20,019 nucleotides of DNA, from the NCBI GenBank assembly GCA_016839655.1, contig JAEOTW010000233.1, positions 1 to 20,019 on the forward strand. The letters are read 5' to 3'. The number at the start of each line of letters is the position of its first letter. Positions within the stretch are counted from its first letter, which is position 1. Source of the DNA: Promethearchaeota archaeon (GTDB taxonomy: Archaea; Asgardarchaeota; Lokiarchaeia; Sigynarchaeales; SOKP01). The position numbers and the translations under genes were made by a program. Below the pieces are notes generated by a model. It saw only the letters and a list, made by a program, of their open reading frames with translations. It was not told where the DNA came from and made no database searches. Below, piece by piece: positions 9,397-17,038 of the stretch.

Positions 9397-10461
9397 TTAT
9401 TTTAGCAACTTATATTTTTTATATATAATATTAGTTAATTTTGGTAGAATGTATAAACGAATTTCCTTGTCTTTTTTTATTAAGACTTCTAAGATTTTAT
9501 ATATCGTTTGAAATTTAATATCGTCAGTCTTAATTTCTAATTTGTTAAAATAATAATTTAAATATAGTTTTTCTATAGACCATATAAAGTGTTCTTGATC
9601 GAGAGATGTATTAGTTAAACTTGATTTTAATTCTTTTATTACTTCGAAATATTTTATAAGAACATCAATAAACTCATTTTCATCTTTACAATTCATCAAA
9701 TTATCTAATTTCTCTTCATTCATAAATAAATAATTATCAACTAAGAGTTGCAATAAAAGATTTTTATCAACACTATTTTTAACTCCTCTGTAGATAAGCC
9801 TTAAATTATAAATCTCTGAAATATATTGTACAAATGGGGAGATCATTATTTTTTCTTTTTGGGTTAAAAATTTTATTTCATTTTTTAAATTGGTATAATA
9901 TAATTGATCTAAAAAGGTTTCTAGCACAAAAATTTCATTTGTCTTTTTAAAATAAAGAATTCCTTCTCTGATTATTTTATTGTAAATTGTAGGTTTCATA
10001 AAAACTTGGATTTCTTCTAATGATGGAATTTCAATCAATTCCTTCATAAAATCTGTATTGTTTAAGTATTTTTCAACTACCATATTCACAATTGTCAATT
10101 TTTTCTCGGTATTGATACCCAAAATTGTACCTAGTAAAACACGTTTTATATTCATAATTTCATATTTCAATAAATAATTTCTTAAAAAAAGTCTCATAGT
10201 TTTAGGTGAAATATATATAATTCTTCCAATTAACTTGATATAGGTGTGAAAAAGTGATTTTTCAATTTCTTCCAATGTATAGGATTTAACCATAAGTCCG
10301 GGATAAAAAATACTTATAAATTCTATAAATTGTTTAATATCGGCAATTTCATCTAATTTTTGGATAGTATTATCATCCATAATAAGTTGTTTTAAGGCGC
10401 TTATCTTTATTAAAGTATATGCGTAGGAAGGAACCTCGATACCACTCGTGAAATTCACCAA
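9397..10461 (-). CDS. atpC: A-type ATP synthase subunit C
   Basis: This is the funnel-shaped subunit that joins the central stalk to the c-ring (family of V-ATPase subunit d). It has 354 residues, the usual size. The N-terminal SYAYTLIKISALKQLIM matches the family pattern YAYANARVRAMKSKLL. Helical repeats follow, with the typical LRNYLLKYEIMNIKRVLLG segment (about 117-135). Each of the three helical repeats of this family contains such an elongated surface helix. The start used is TTG at 10461, with a GTG as the next codon. It begins 28 bases after the c-ring gene. It is AT- and Ile/Lys/Asn-rich like its neighbours. Confidence 0.93.
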   Translation of the reverse strand: MVNFTSGIEVPSYAYTLIKISALKQLIMDDNTIQKLDEIADIKQFIEFISIFYPGLMVKSYTLEEIEKSLFHTYIKLIGRIIYISPKTMRLFLRNYLLKYEIMNIKRVLLGTILGINTEKKLTIVNMVVEKYLNNTDFMKELIEIPSLEEIQVFMKPTIYNKIIREGILYFKKTNEIFVLETFLDQLYYTNLKNEIKFLTQKEKIMISPFVQYISEIYNLRLIYRGVKNSVDKNLLLQLLVDNYLFMNEEKLDNLMNCKDENEFIDVLIKYFEVIKELKSSLTNTSLDQEHFIWSIEKLYLNYYFNKLEIKTDDIKFQTIYKILEVLIKKDKEIRLYILPKLTNIIYKKYKLLK

Positions 10462-10489
10462 AAATAAAATATTTATAAAATTTTAATCC

Positions 10490-10858
10490 CTATGCAGGTG
10501 CTGGTATATTAAACACCAATAATATTGCTATGATCAAGCCATAAATAGCAATAGCTTCTCCTAATGCAACAATGACTACTACTTTTCCAAATGCTCCTTC
10601 TCTCTCGGAAATGGCTGAAATTGCTGCAGTACCTACGGTTTTTATAACATGAGCTGCAGCTAATCCTGAAACTGATATTGCTACAGCAGCAGAAATTGCT
10701 AATATAGCTGTTGTAGCAGAATTATAGTAATCAAAATTTGTCTCTTGGGCGCTAACAAATCCTACAAGACCATTTATTGTTAAAAGAAATATTATAACTA
10801 ATATAACTTGAACAAGACCAAGATAAAAATAAAATTTTTGTTTACTGTTCATATTCAT
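10490..10858 (-). CDS. atpK: A-type ATP synthase c-ring subunit K
   Basis: This is the rotor-ring proteolipid that carries the ion. It has 122 residues. A hydrophobic N-terminal segment (about 9-36) ending in FVSAQ looks like a signal sequence or an extra helix. Two classic c-subunit helices follow, at about 46-80 and 91-116. The ion-binding glutamate is Glu101 in VALGEAIAIYG, and the polar loop between the helices is SEREG. The N-terminal segment makes it longer than a plain two-helix c subunit of about 70-80 residues. It is the first gene of the ATPase operon. Two starts are possible: ATG at 10858, or ATG at 10852, which sits six bases after GATGAT and has the better ribosome-site spacing. 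Whether protons or sodium ions are used cannot be told with confidence. Confidence 0.93.
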   Translation of the reverse strand: MNMNSKQKFYFYLGLVQVILVIIFLLTINGLVGFVSAQETNFDYYNSATTAILAISAAVAISVSGLAAAHVIKTVGTAAISAISEREGAFGKVVVIVALGEAIAIYGLIIAILLVFNIPAPA

Positions 10859-11156
10859 ATCATCTAAATTTTTATTTAAAAAAATTATCCTTATGATTGA
10901 AAATAATTAAAATTTGCGTATAAATATTCTTATTTACTAATGAGGTAATTAGAATACAATATGTTTTTAGAAATTAATTAGTGAAAATTTTGTTAAAGCA
11001 AATGATGGGATATCACCCATTTATACAATAAAATCCAAGAAAAAATATTATAAATAATATTGATTAAATACGAATTCTCTAAACGGGAAGATTTCTGTAA
11101 CCAATTTACTGATAAATTTAAGATAATAGTTCTAAGTTATGATCATCTCAATGAAT
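10859..11156. promoter_or_regulatory. Leader and promoter region of the ATPase operon
   Basis: This 298-base AT-rich gap lies between the DUF47 gene and the ATPase operon, both on the minus strand. I found no gene in it. A TATA-like sequence (TATTTATA on minus, 10919-10926) lies about 60 bases upstream of the c-ring start. An inverted repeat ATGGG-ATATCA-CCCAT lies at 11005-11020. It could be an operator or the end signal of the upstream gene. The promoter call is weak because TATA-like runs are frequent in such AT-rich DNA. Confidence 0.35.
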
Positions 11157-11801
11157 TCACTGATATAGTAAGACTCTAATTACATCTGCGATATCATGAA
11201 CTCTATCACAACATCTTTCTAATAATACGATACTATCTCTTAATCTTAAGAGGATTCTTATATTTATATCTTCATTAGAATATAGGTATTCAAGAAATTG
11301 CCTGTATATTGTATCAACTTCATTTTCAATTTCATGTATCTTTGTTGTATTTTTAAATACTACATCGGGTTTGTCTCTTAAGCTTTTTATTGTTGATTTT
11401 AGTACATCAGCCATTTCAATAGTTTTATTGATCAATTTCTCATATCTCTTTACTATTTCAGGATTATTCTTGATTTCAAATTTGATTTTTGGCAACATAT
11501 CCACAAATTCGAGAGGGTAATTAATTACATTATCCATTTGTAGAATTAAAGCAACGAAATCGCCTAATCCGGCCCCAGATTCGGAAAAGTTTTGAATTAA
11601 CTGTATTTTAATTGCATCAGCATCTTCTTCAGATAATTGCATTTTACTTTTCTTTTTTTCAAGCGAATTTTTATGTTTTTCATAATTTTCAGCCCATCTA
11701 TTATAAAAAACTCCCATATCACTGAGAACAGAGTAAATTATTCTTGAATGTTCTATTAACATTGAGACAATTTCTTCTTTTAATTTATTCATATTTACCA
11801 T
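11157..11801 (-). CDS. DUF47 / PhoU-like protein
   Basis: This is a 214-residue all-helical protein of the DUF47 family, which shares the PhoU fold. Members usually accompany low-affinity phosphate or other anion transporters and are thought to regulate them. The C-terminal half shows the family pattern: IHEIENEVDTIYRQFLEYLY (about 153-172), then LLERCCDRVHDIADVIRVLL (about 193-212). The PhoU-fold metal-site pattern of acidic residues, ExxxD, is present in both parts (E157-D161 and E194 with D198). No Pit-type transporter is in the window. The gene lies divergently from the VIT1-like pair (202 bases between starts) and 298 bases upstream of the ATPase operon. A phosphate link is therefore only inferred from the family. 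Confidence 0.85.
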   Translation of the reverse strand: MVNMNKLKEEIVSMLIEHSRIIYSVLSDMGVFYNRWAENYEKHKNSLEKKKSKMQLSEEDADAIKIQLIQNFSESGAGLGDFVALILQMDNVINYPLEFVDMLPKIKFEIKNNPEIVKRYEKLINKTIEMADVLKSTIKSLRDKPDVVFKNTTKIHEIENEVDTIYRQFLEYLYSNEDINIRILLRLRDSIVLLERCCDRVHDIADVIRVLLYQ

Positions 11802-12003
11802 TTAAATATTTAATTGACTCTAATAAAAATAATAAATTAGATCAATAAAAAATATTGTATTTAGAGAAATTTTAATATATTCTTAATTTAATTTATAAGT
11901 AAATTCTAAAAGAATTTAATATATTTTTTTAATATAATAGTCTTATTGAAATTTGGATTATTTTGACGCATTTATATTGATAAAAAGGTGAAAAAATAAC
12001 TTA
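11802..12003. promoter_or_regulatory. Divergent promoter region
   Basis: This 202-base, very AT-rich gap separates the divergent DUF47 (minus) and VIT1-like (plus) genes. On the plus strand TTTATATT (11971-11978) is a TATA candidate about 30 bases before the ATG at 12004. That would place the transcript start close to the start codon and give an almost leaderless messenger. GGTGA at 11987-11991 is a possible ribosome site but is rather far from the ATG. No small gene was seen. Confidence 0.35.
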
Positions 12004-12657
12004 ATGAAGATAAAGGAGAAACTTCATCAGTGGAAGAAATACTCTAAAATGTCAGATTTGGGGATAATAGCAAGACGTAAATTTTTTAATAATGCTTTTG
12101 ACGGAGCCCTGACATGTGCAGGAATTGTAAGCGGAATTTTTATAATATTCCTCTCAGGATCTTTGACATTTGAGACTCAAGATGTCCTCATAACTGGATT
12201 TGCAACCGCTCTTGCTATTGGAATTAGTGGGTTGTGGGGGGCATTTCTTTCTGAGGAGGCTGAAAGAAAGAAAAAATTAATTGATATGAAAAAGGATATG
12301 GCTGATTTAGAAGATCAATCCCTCGATTTAAATAATGAGAAAAGAGAAAAAAAGAAGAAGAAGAATAAATCTACAACAATAATAGAAAAAGCAGAAAATT
12401 TCGCAACAATTATAGCATCTTTAGTAGATGGTGGTGCTCCTGTTTTAGGAAGCTCTCTCCCTTTGATTCCTTTTTTCTTCGGAGTTTCGCTCACTTTATT
12501 ACACTTTATATTTTCATATATCATACTTGCTGGTTTACTAATATATTTAGGTATATTTTTGGGTCAAATTTCAGGAGGAGGCCGTTTGCGTTATGCTCTA
12601 CATTTAATAACAGCAGGAATAGTAACCCTAATAGTTTCGATACTTCTTGGTATATAA
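12004..12657 (+). CDS. VIT1/CCC1-family membrane protein, copy 1
   Basis: This 217-residue protein has about five membrane segments and the layout of the VIT1/CCC1 (DUF125) family, whose known members move Fe2+ or Mn2+ in exchange for protons. FFNNAFDGALTCAG opens the first helix, with Asp33 at the position of the transport aspartate. AIGISGLWGAFLSEEAER (71-88) corresponds to the second helix and the start of the cytoplasmic metal-binding region. A Lys/Glu-rich loop (about 85-125) follows. The second half, with NFATIIASLVDGGAPVLGSSLPLIPFF (132-158), completes the fold. The Glu-rich helices of well-studied members are largely replaced by a basic loop, so the substrate is uncertain. The start ATG follows GGTGA at a long spacing. 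A second copy of the family lies 103 bases downstream. Confidence 0.8.
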   Translation: MKIKEKLHQWKKYSKMSDLGIIARRKFFNNAFDGALTCAGIVSGIFIIFLSGSLTFETQDVLITGFATALAIGISGLWGAFLSEEAERKKKLIDMKKDMADLEDQSLDLNNEKREKKKKKNKSTTIIEKAENFATIIASLVDGGAPVLGSSLPLIPFFFGVSLTLLHFIFSYIILAGLLIYLGIFLGQISGGGRLRYALHLITAGIVTLIVSILLGI

Positions 12658-12760
12658 AAGGTGTTTCAAAATTTTAATTGTTAACCATTTTTTTAAATGT
12701 AAAATAAAATTCTAATAAAAGGTAATTCTTCCCTCGATTATTGGTTAAATAGAAAATAAA

Positions 12761-13474
12761 ATGTTTGAAAAATTTAGAATATACGCAAAAATTACGAATT
12801 TATGGGCAATTGCTAGACGCTACTTTGTAAATAATTTCTATGACGGTATGTTAACAGTTTTAGGTATATTATTAGGTTTTTTTGTCATTATTTTAAAGGA
12901 AGGTGACCCAACAGTACCTAGTCATCTTGTTATATTAACTGGTGTAGGGAGTTCTATATCTATGTTCATTTCAGGTCTAACTGGATCATATCTTTCAGAG
13001 AAAGCTGAGCAAAAAAAAATTGAAGAGGATTTAAAGAAAGCAATGGTTATAGATGTCAGTGAGGAAGAACCCGCAAGGGAAGAAGAATCTGAGGATATAA
13101 AAGAAATTGAAAAAGCAATGCTGATTAAAATAAATAAAAATGTAAATTCTAAACCAAAAATTAGATTGAGAAACAGGAAGAAAAAGATTAAAACACTACA
13201 ACATAAAGCAGAAAATTTCGCTAGTATAGTTGTGGCTTGCGTAAATGGGGGTTCTCCGTTTTTAGGAGGATTAATCCCATTAATTCCATTCTTCATTGTT
13301 CCTGATGCTACTCTACTAATTTTTATTATTTCCTTTTTCATAATTTTATTTTGCATTATTTTACTAGGTGTCTTTTTAGGAGTAGTTTCAAAAGAATCTA
13401 TAATTAAAAATATAGTTCAGATGACATTTGCCTTTTTTATAACCGTTTTGATTTCTATATTTTTATTGGGCTAA
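12761..13474 (+). CDS. VIT1/CCC1-family membrane protein, copy 2
   Basis: This 237-residue paralog of the upstream gene has the same order: FVNNFYDGMLTVLGI with Asp28 in the first helix, SMFISGLTGSYLSEKAEQ (67-84), a charged loop, then HKAENFASIVVACVNGGSPFLGGLIPLIPFF (148-178) and two final helices. Its cytoplasmic loop (about 80-148) is longer than in copy 1. It is first acidic (VSEEEPAREEESEDIKEIEK) and then strongly basic. Asp142 of copy 1 corresponds to Asn162 here. The two proteins could act as a heterodimer, since known members dimerise; that is inference. No clear ribosome site precedes the ATG. The gap to the next gene (69 bases) allows co-transcription. Confidence 0.78.
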   Translation: MFEKFRIYAKITNLWAIARRYFVNNFYDGMLTVLGILLGFFVIILKEGDPTVPSHLVILTGVGSSISMFISGLTGSYLSEKAEQKKIEEDLKKAMVIDVSEEEPAREEESEDIKEIEKAMLIKINKNVNSKPKIRLRNRKKKIKTLQHKAENFASIVVACVNGGSPFLGGLIPLIPFFIVPDATLLIFIISFFIILFCIILLGVFLGVVSKESIIKNIVQMTFAFFITVLISIFLLG

Positions 13475-13531
13475 ACAATAAACATAAAATTTAATTTCTG
13501 ACTTTTATTTCCTTATTTAATATATAAATTG

Positions 13532-13538
13532 AAAGGAT
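13532..13538 (+). promoter_or_regulatory. Ribosome binding site of the activase gene
   Basis: AAAGGAT lies five bases upstream of the TTG at 13544 and supports this TTG as the real start. The protein then begins MKTFVGIDIG, exactly as expected for the first strand of the ATPase fold. Confidence 0.5.
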
Positions 13539-13543
13539 AAACC

Positions 13544-14338
13544 TTGAAGACATTTGTAGGAATTGATATTGGTTCATTAGAGACTAAAGTTGCGTTATTA
13601 AAAGAATCTGAATTATTGGATTTTAGAGTTAGTCGATCAACATTTGATTTTAAACGTGTAGGAAGTAATATGTTTAATGAGCTTTTGAATCAACACAATT
13701 TGAAAAAGGATGATGTATATGTTATGAGTACTGGATATGGGAGAAATACTGTATCATTTGCTGATGATCGTATTACTGAAATTACGGCTCATGCACGTGG
13801 AGTTCAATACTTCTTTCCAGAAGCACATTCCGTAATAGACATTGGTGGTCAAGATAGTAAGGCAATTGTTATCTCTAAGAAAACCGGAAGTGTTATTGAT
13901 TTCCAAATGAATGACAAATGTGCAGCTGGAACAGGTCGTTTTATAGAAGTAATGGCAGGTGCTCTTGAAGTTCCTATTAACGAAATAGGAGGATTAGCTC
14001 TTAAATCCAATAATCCCGCTTCAATAAGTTCGACATGTACTGTCTTTGCAGAATCTGAGGTTATTTCACTTTTTGCAAAGGGATCAAATAAAGAAGATAT
14101 CGCTGCAGGAATTCATAAATCAATAGCAAAACGAGTCGCAGGAATGGCTAAACGCATAGGGGTCGCCCCACTTTTAGTATTTTGTGGAGGGGTGGCTAAA
14201 AATGTTGCAGTCAAGAGTTTTTTAGAACAAGAATTAGGATTTGATGTTGTAATTCCAGTACTTAATGGAACAAGTACTGCTCAACTAACAGGTGCAATAG
14301 GTGCAGCGCTTATTGCTCAAGACCAAGGTAAAAGCTAA
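13544..14338 (+). CDS. ATP-dependent activase of a 2-hydroxyacyl-CoA dehydratase-type enzyme
   Basis: This is a BadF/BadG/BcrA/BcrD family ATPase, like HgdC. Known members are homodimers that bridge one [4Fe-4S] cluster and use ATP to push a low-potential electron into the partner dehydratase or reductase. It has 264 residues, matching HgdC. The ASKHA motifs are visible: GIDIGS (6-11), STGYGR (62-67), DIGGQDSKAI (99-108) and CGGVAKN (214-220). The two cluster cysteines are Cys126 (NDKCAAGTGRF) and Cys165 (SSTCTVFAESEV), almost the same positions as in HgdC (127 and 166, from memory). The start is TTG at 13544 with a good ribosome site. The two dehydratase subunits follow on the same strand, so the set is complete. 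Confidence 0.95.
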   Translation: MKTFVGIDIGSLETKVALLKESELLDFRVSRSTFDFKRVGSNMFNELLNQHNLKKDDVYVMSTGYGRNTVSFADDRITEITAHARGVQYFFPEAHSVIDIGGQDSKAIVISKKTGSVIDFQMNDKCAAGTGRFIEVMAGALEVPINEIGGLALKSNNPASISSTCTVFAESEVISLFAKGSNKEDIAAGIHKSIAKRVAGMAKRIGVAPLLVFCGGVAKNVAVKSFLEQELGFDVVIPVLNGTSTAQLTGAIGAALIAQDQGKS

Positions 14339-14412
14339 TTATTTTTAACTTTATTTTTAAAGGTTTAAGATTTGGTTAATTATGAAAAATTTTATGTATA
14401 ATTAACCCTTTT

Positions 14413-15582
14413 TTGATTAATAATTCAAAGACGTTAAAAACTAAAATGGATAATATAGAGCTTTTATCTGAATACGCTTCATTTTTAAGAGAAAAAAAAG
14501 AAGAAGGTAAAAAAATAATAGCATTTATATCTCATGACAATATTCCCGAAGAATTATTAGACGCAGCAGGTTTTATCCCACTCAGATTAATATTTGCTGG
14601 GAATGATGATTTGATGGATGCTAGTCATGACTATTTACCTCCATCTACGTGTGCATTTGCTCAGTCTTGCATTGGTCTATATTCTCTGAAGCCAAGTCAG
14701 TATAATTTCTTAGATTTGGTAGATTACTTTATTGTATCAAACCATTGTGTAAGTGATATTTGCGCATCAGAAATTATTAGTAAGTATTTTAACATTAAAA
14801 GATTGGATTTTTATCTTTCTTATACTAAAAATGAGAATAGTCTCAAGTACTTCAAATTAGAATTGACAAATTTAATAGAAAAATTAGAAGAAATTCAAGG
14901 TTCCACCATTGAAAAGGAAATTTTCTTAGAAAGCATTAAGAAGTATAATAAATTCAAAAAATTCTTAAAGAAGATAAATGAATTACCTATTAAAGGCTCA
15001 ATCAAACTAAAAATCCTTCATAAAGCAATGTTATTCGGCCCAGGAATAATGTCTGAGTTAGAACAAGAATATAATAGTCTAAGTCAGAATGCAGATGGAT
15101 CTTTAGAAAAATCAAAAAATATCTTATTAACAGGCTGTTCTATCTTTTTAAATGATTATTTAATCGATTTGATTGAAGATGGAGGGGGAAATATAACTTT
15201 CTTTGATTCTTGGATTGGATTTAATTATTATTCTCAAATAATAGATGATGAAAAAATCAACTCATCAATAGATCCTATTGAATTGTTAACTCAAAGATTC
15301 AAAAATAATATTTATGGGGATCACTCCGTCCCAAATTTCTTAGAAAATAGAACAACTCTAATACAGAATTATTATAAGGAATTTCAAGCTAAAACTGGTA
15401 AAAAATTGGGAGTTATTAATCATATCATTAAATTTTGTGATCACATGTTAATAATGTCAACCCATTTGAAAAATCGCCTACAAAGTGAAGGGATTCAGGT
15501 ATTAAATTTAGAAAGAGATTACTCAAGAGCCAATAGAGGACAATTAACAACAAGAATAGAAGCATTTTTGGAGATGATGTAA
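14413..15582 (+). CDS. 2-hydroxyacyl-CoA dehydratase-like subunit 1 (HgdB/BcrC family)
   Basis: This 389-residue protein is of the iron-sulfur dehydratase D-component family (HgdA/HgdB, FldB/FldC, BcrB/BcrC). Members bind a [4Fe-4S] cluster near the substrate and receive electrons from the activase. The order fits: a first domain with EGKKIIAF and PEELLDAAGFIPLRL (45-59), Cys80 and Cys86 (STCAFAQSCIG), Cys112 and Cys117 (NHCVSDICASE), the second-domain strand NILLTGC (236-242), and Cys342 in IIKFCDHML. The C-terminus RIEAFLEMM is typical. Three of these cysteines would bind the usual cluster; the extra ones are unusual. The substrate cannot be told. The start is uncertain: TTG at 14413, or ATG at 14446 eleven codons later, neither with a clear ribosome site. 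The next gene starts after two bases. Confidence 0.87.
   Translation: MINNSKTLKTKMDNIELLSEYASFLREKKEEGKKIIAFISHDNIPEELLDAAGFIPLRLIFAGNDDLMDASHDYLPPSTCAFAQSCIGLYSLKPSQYNFLDLVDYFIVSNHCVSDICASEIISKYFNIKRLDFYLSYTKNENSLKYFKLELTNLIEKLEEIQGSTIEKEIFLESIKKYNKFKKFLKKINELPIKGSIKLKILHKAMLFGPGIMSELEQEYNSLSQNADGSLEKSKNILLTGCSIFLNDYLIDLIEDGGGNITFFDSWIGFNYYSQIIDDEKINSSIDPIELLTQRFKNNIYGDHSVPNFLENRTTLIQNYYKEFQAKTGKKLGVINHIIKFCDHMLIMSTHLKNRLQSEGIQVLNLERDYSRANRGQLTTRIEAFLEMM
15570..15578 (+). promoter_or_regulatory. Strong ribosome binding site of dehydratase subunit 2
   Basis: GGAGATGAT matches GGAGGTGAT at eight of nine bases and ends six bases before the ATG at 15585. It lies within the last codons of subunit 1, so the two genes are translationally coupled. 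It shows the Shine-Dalgarno form this organism uses. Confidence 0.75.
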
Positions 15583-15584
15583 AA

Positions 15585-16943
15585 ATGAGTTTAGTAGCTG
15601 ATGAGTTAATTAGATTCTCTTCTGTATTAAGAATGGCATATAATTTTTTAACTGGAAGAGATTACTTAAAAAGAAAAAAGTTTAGAGAGAAAAAAAAGTT
15701 AATATCTGTAGCATTACCGTTTTCAGACTTAGTTTATGCATTCCCAGATTTAATTCCTGTTTTTCCAATTAGAATGCATGAGTTTAAAATTCATAATTAT
15801 CTCACTTATTTAGGTTCAGCATCCAGTGTATTTGGCTGGAATAGAGTTTCCAATTTTCTAGGTTTTGTAAAAGATCTAGGAATTAAAGACATAAGTCAAA
15901 CAGTTGACAATATTATTGAAGATGTAATAGAGGTTATCAATGAAAAATATAATGAAATGTTTGACCTTGGAATAGAGAGTGGTCTTTCAAGTGACTTTTG
16001 TTATGGTATTAAATCTCTTTATGGAATGAATGTTTCAAAGGGTAAAAATTGCGATGCAAATCTTAATTTTACTATAAGATGTAGTGCTTGGAATAAATAT
16101 TTAGAATCTATTGCCGCAATAGGTAATCCTTCAAAACAAATTTGGATAGATATACCTCCCAGAGATATAGGGAATTCGGTAGAGCTTTTTGTTGATAATA
16201 TAACTAAAGGAGTAAATGAATTGGAATCTATCAGTAATCACGATTATTCTGATAATGCTTTAAGGAACCATTTTCAAACAGCTAATCAAATACGCCAAGC
16301 TTATAAAAAGATTATCTTTGAAATAAGTACCTCAAATTTCCTTCCATGTAATCCAGCAACTTTTAGTGAAATCCTTGCTTTGTTAAGTATAAGTTTTCAT
16401 GATTATAATTCTAACGCAACTAGGTTTAAGGATAATATTTCCTCATTGTTAATGGAAATGAACGGGAGAATAAGAAATGGCATAGGAATGGATGTTTCAA
16501 AAATGCCTAAAATACTCATTACGCCAATGTTTGGAGGTTGGGAGCCTAAAACTCATGATATCATATATGAATTAGGCGGTAGAGCTTTATATGGTGATTG
16601 GGATCTCTTATTGTTTTTGGAAGATATACCAATATCAAATAAAACTGACCCTATTGAAGCTTATGCGACATATTTAATGAATGCAACATCAAATGGGATT
16701 GGATGCGATAATGACACATTAACAGATTCCTATTTAAGATTAGCCAAAAATTTAAACGCAGATGGCCTTGTTTTCGTCCAAGTGTTTGGATGTCATTCTA
16801 TTTCAAATTGTTATACTATGTTAAAAGAAAAATTACGAAGAGAGCTAGAAATCCCTTCAATTGCTTTAAATTTCAATAAAATGGGAGAAAATATTGAGCA
16901 AGTAAAAACTCGATTAGGAGCTTTTATGGAAATGTTCAAATGA
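15585..16943 (+). CDS. 2-hydroxyacyl-CoA dehydratase-like subunit 2 (HgdA/BcrB family)
   Basis: This 452-residue protein is the second subunit of the dehydratase-like pair. It is more divergent than subunit 1. The clearest signature is the C-terminus: LNADGLVFVQVFGCHSISN with Cys403 and Cys409, then ELEIPSIALNFNKM and VKTRLGAFMEMF, the ending typical of the family. Cys139 (SDFCYGIKSLYG) and Cys166 (TIRCSAWNKYLE) are in the places expected for the first and second cluster ligands, with Cys403 the third. ILITPMFGGWEPKTHDIIYELGG (310-332) is the second Rossmann-like strand and helix. An extra N-terminal stretch of about 40 residues (basic, FLTGRDYLKRKK) precedes the first domain. It begins two bases after subunit 1, behind a strong ribosome site. 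Confidence 0.83.
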   Translation: MSLVADELIRFSSVLRMAYNFLTGRDYLKRKKFREKKKLISVALPFSDLVYAFPDLIPVFPIRMHEFKIHNYLTYLGSASSVFGWNRVSNFLGFVKDLGIKDISQTVDNIIEDVIEVINEKYNEMFDLGIESGLSSDFCYGIKSLYGMNVSKGKNCDANLNFTIRCSAWNKYLESIAAIGNPSKQIWIDIPPRDIGNSVELFVDNITKGVNELESISNHDYSDNALRNHFQTANQIRQAYKKIIFEISTSNFLPCNPATFSEILALLSISFHDYNSNATRFKDNISSLLMEMNGRIRNGIGMDVSKMPKILITPMFGGWEPKTHDIIYELGGRALYGDWDLLLFLEDIPISNKTDPIEAYATYLMNATSNGIGCDNDTLTDSYLRLAKNLNADGLVFVQVFGCHSISNCYTMLKEKLRRELEIPSIALNFNKMGENIEQVKTRLGAFMEMFK

Positions 16944-16957
16944 GATCTCTTTATTTT
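16942..16957 (+). terminator. Possible end signal of the dehydratase operon
   Basis: The palindrome GAGATCTC overlaps the TGA stop of dehydratase subunit 2 and is followed by the T-rich run TTTATTTTT. The stem is short, and T-rich runs are common here, so this is only a candidate for a T-tract terminator. Confidence 0.25.
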
Positions 16958-17025
16958 TAAATTCTAAATTAATAATTTTTTAATAATTATTTCTTTTAAT
17001 ATTACATGAGATTTTATACAGAATA

Positions 17026-17033
17026 GAGATGAT
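17026..17033 (+). promoter_or_regulatory. Ribosome binding site of the GCS2-like gene
   Basis: GAGATGAT differs from GAGGTGAT at one base and ends five bases before the ATG at 17039. It fixes this start for the ligase-like gene. Confidence 0.6.
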
Positions 17034-17038
17034 CTTTC

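Noticed and set aside
9317..9511. Plus-strand hydrophobic open frame near the C and H/G genes
   Set aside because: It is antisense to the ends of two ATPase genes, and its hydrophobicity comes from AT-rich complementary codons.
10859..11156. RNA gene or riboswitch in the ATPase leader
   Set aside because: Apart from one short inverted repeat there is no GC-rich or structured block, and no known motif was recognised.
12315..12524. Minus-strand open frame inside VIT1-like copy 1
   Set aside because: It is antisense to the charged loop; its run of Phe is the complement of the Lys-rich codons.
12922..13356. Minus-strand 144-codon frame inside VIT1-like copy 2
   Set aside because: The plus-strand gene has a recognisable family and paralog; this frame is Ser/Phe-rich as expected for the antisense of Glu/Lys codons.
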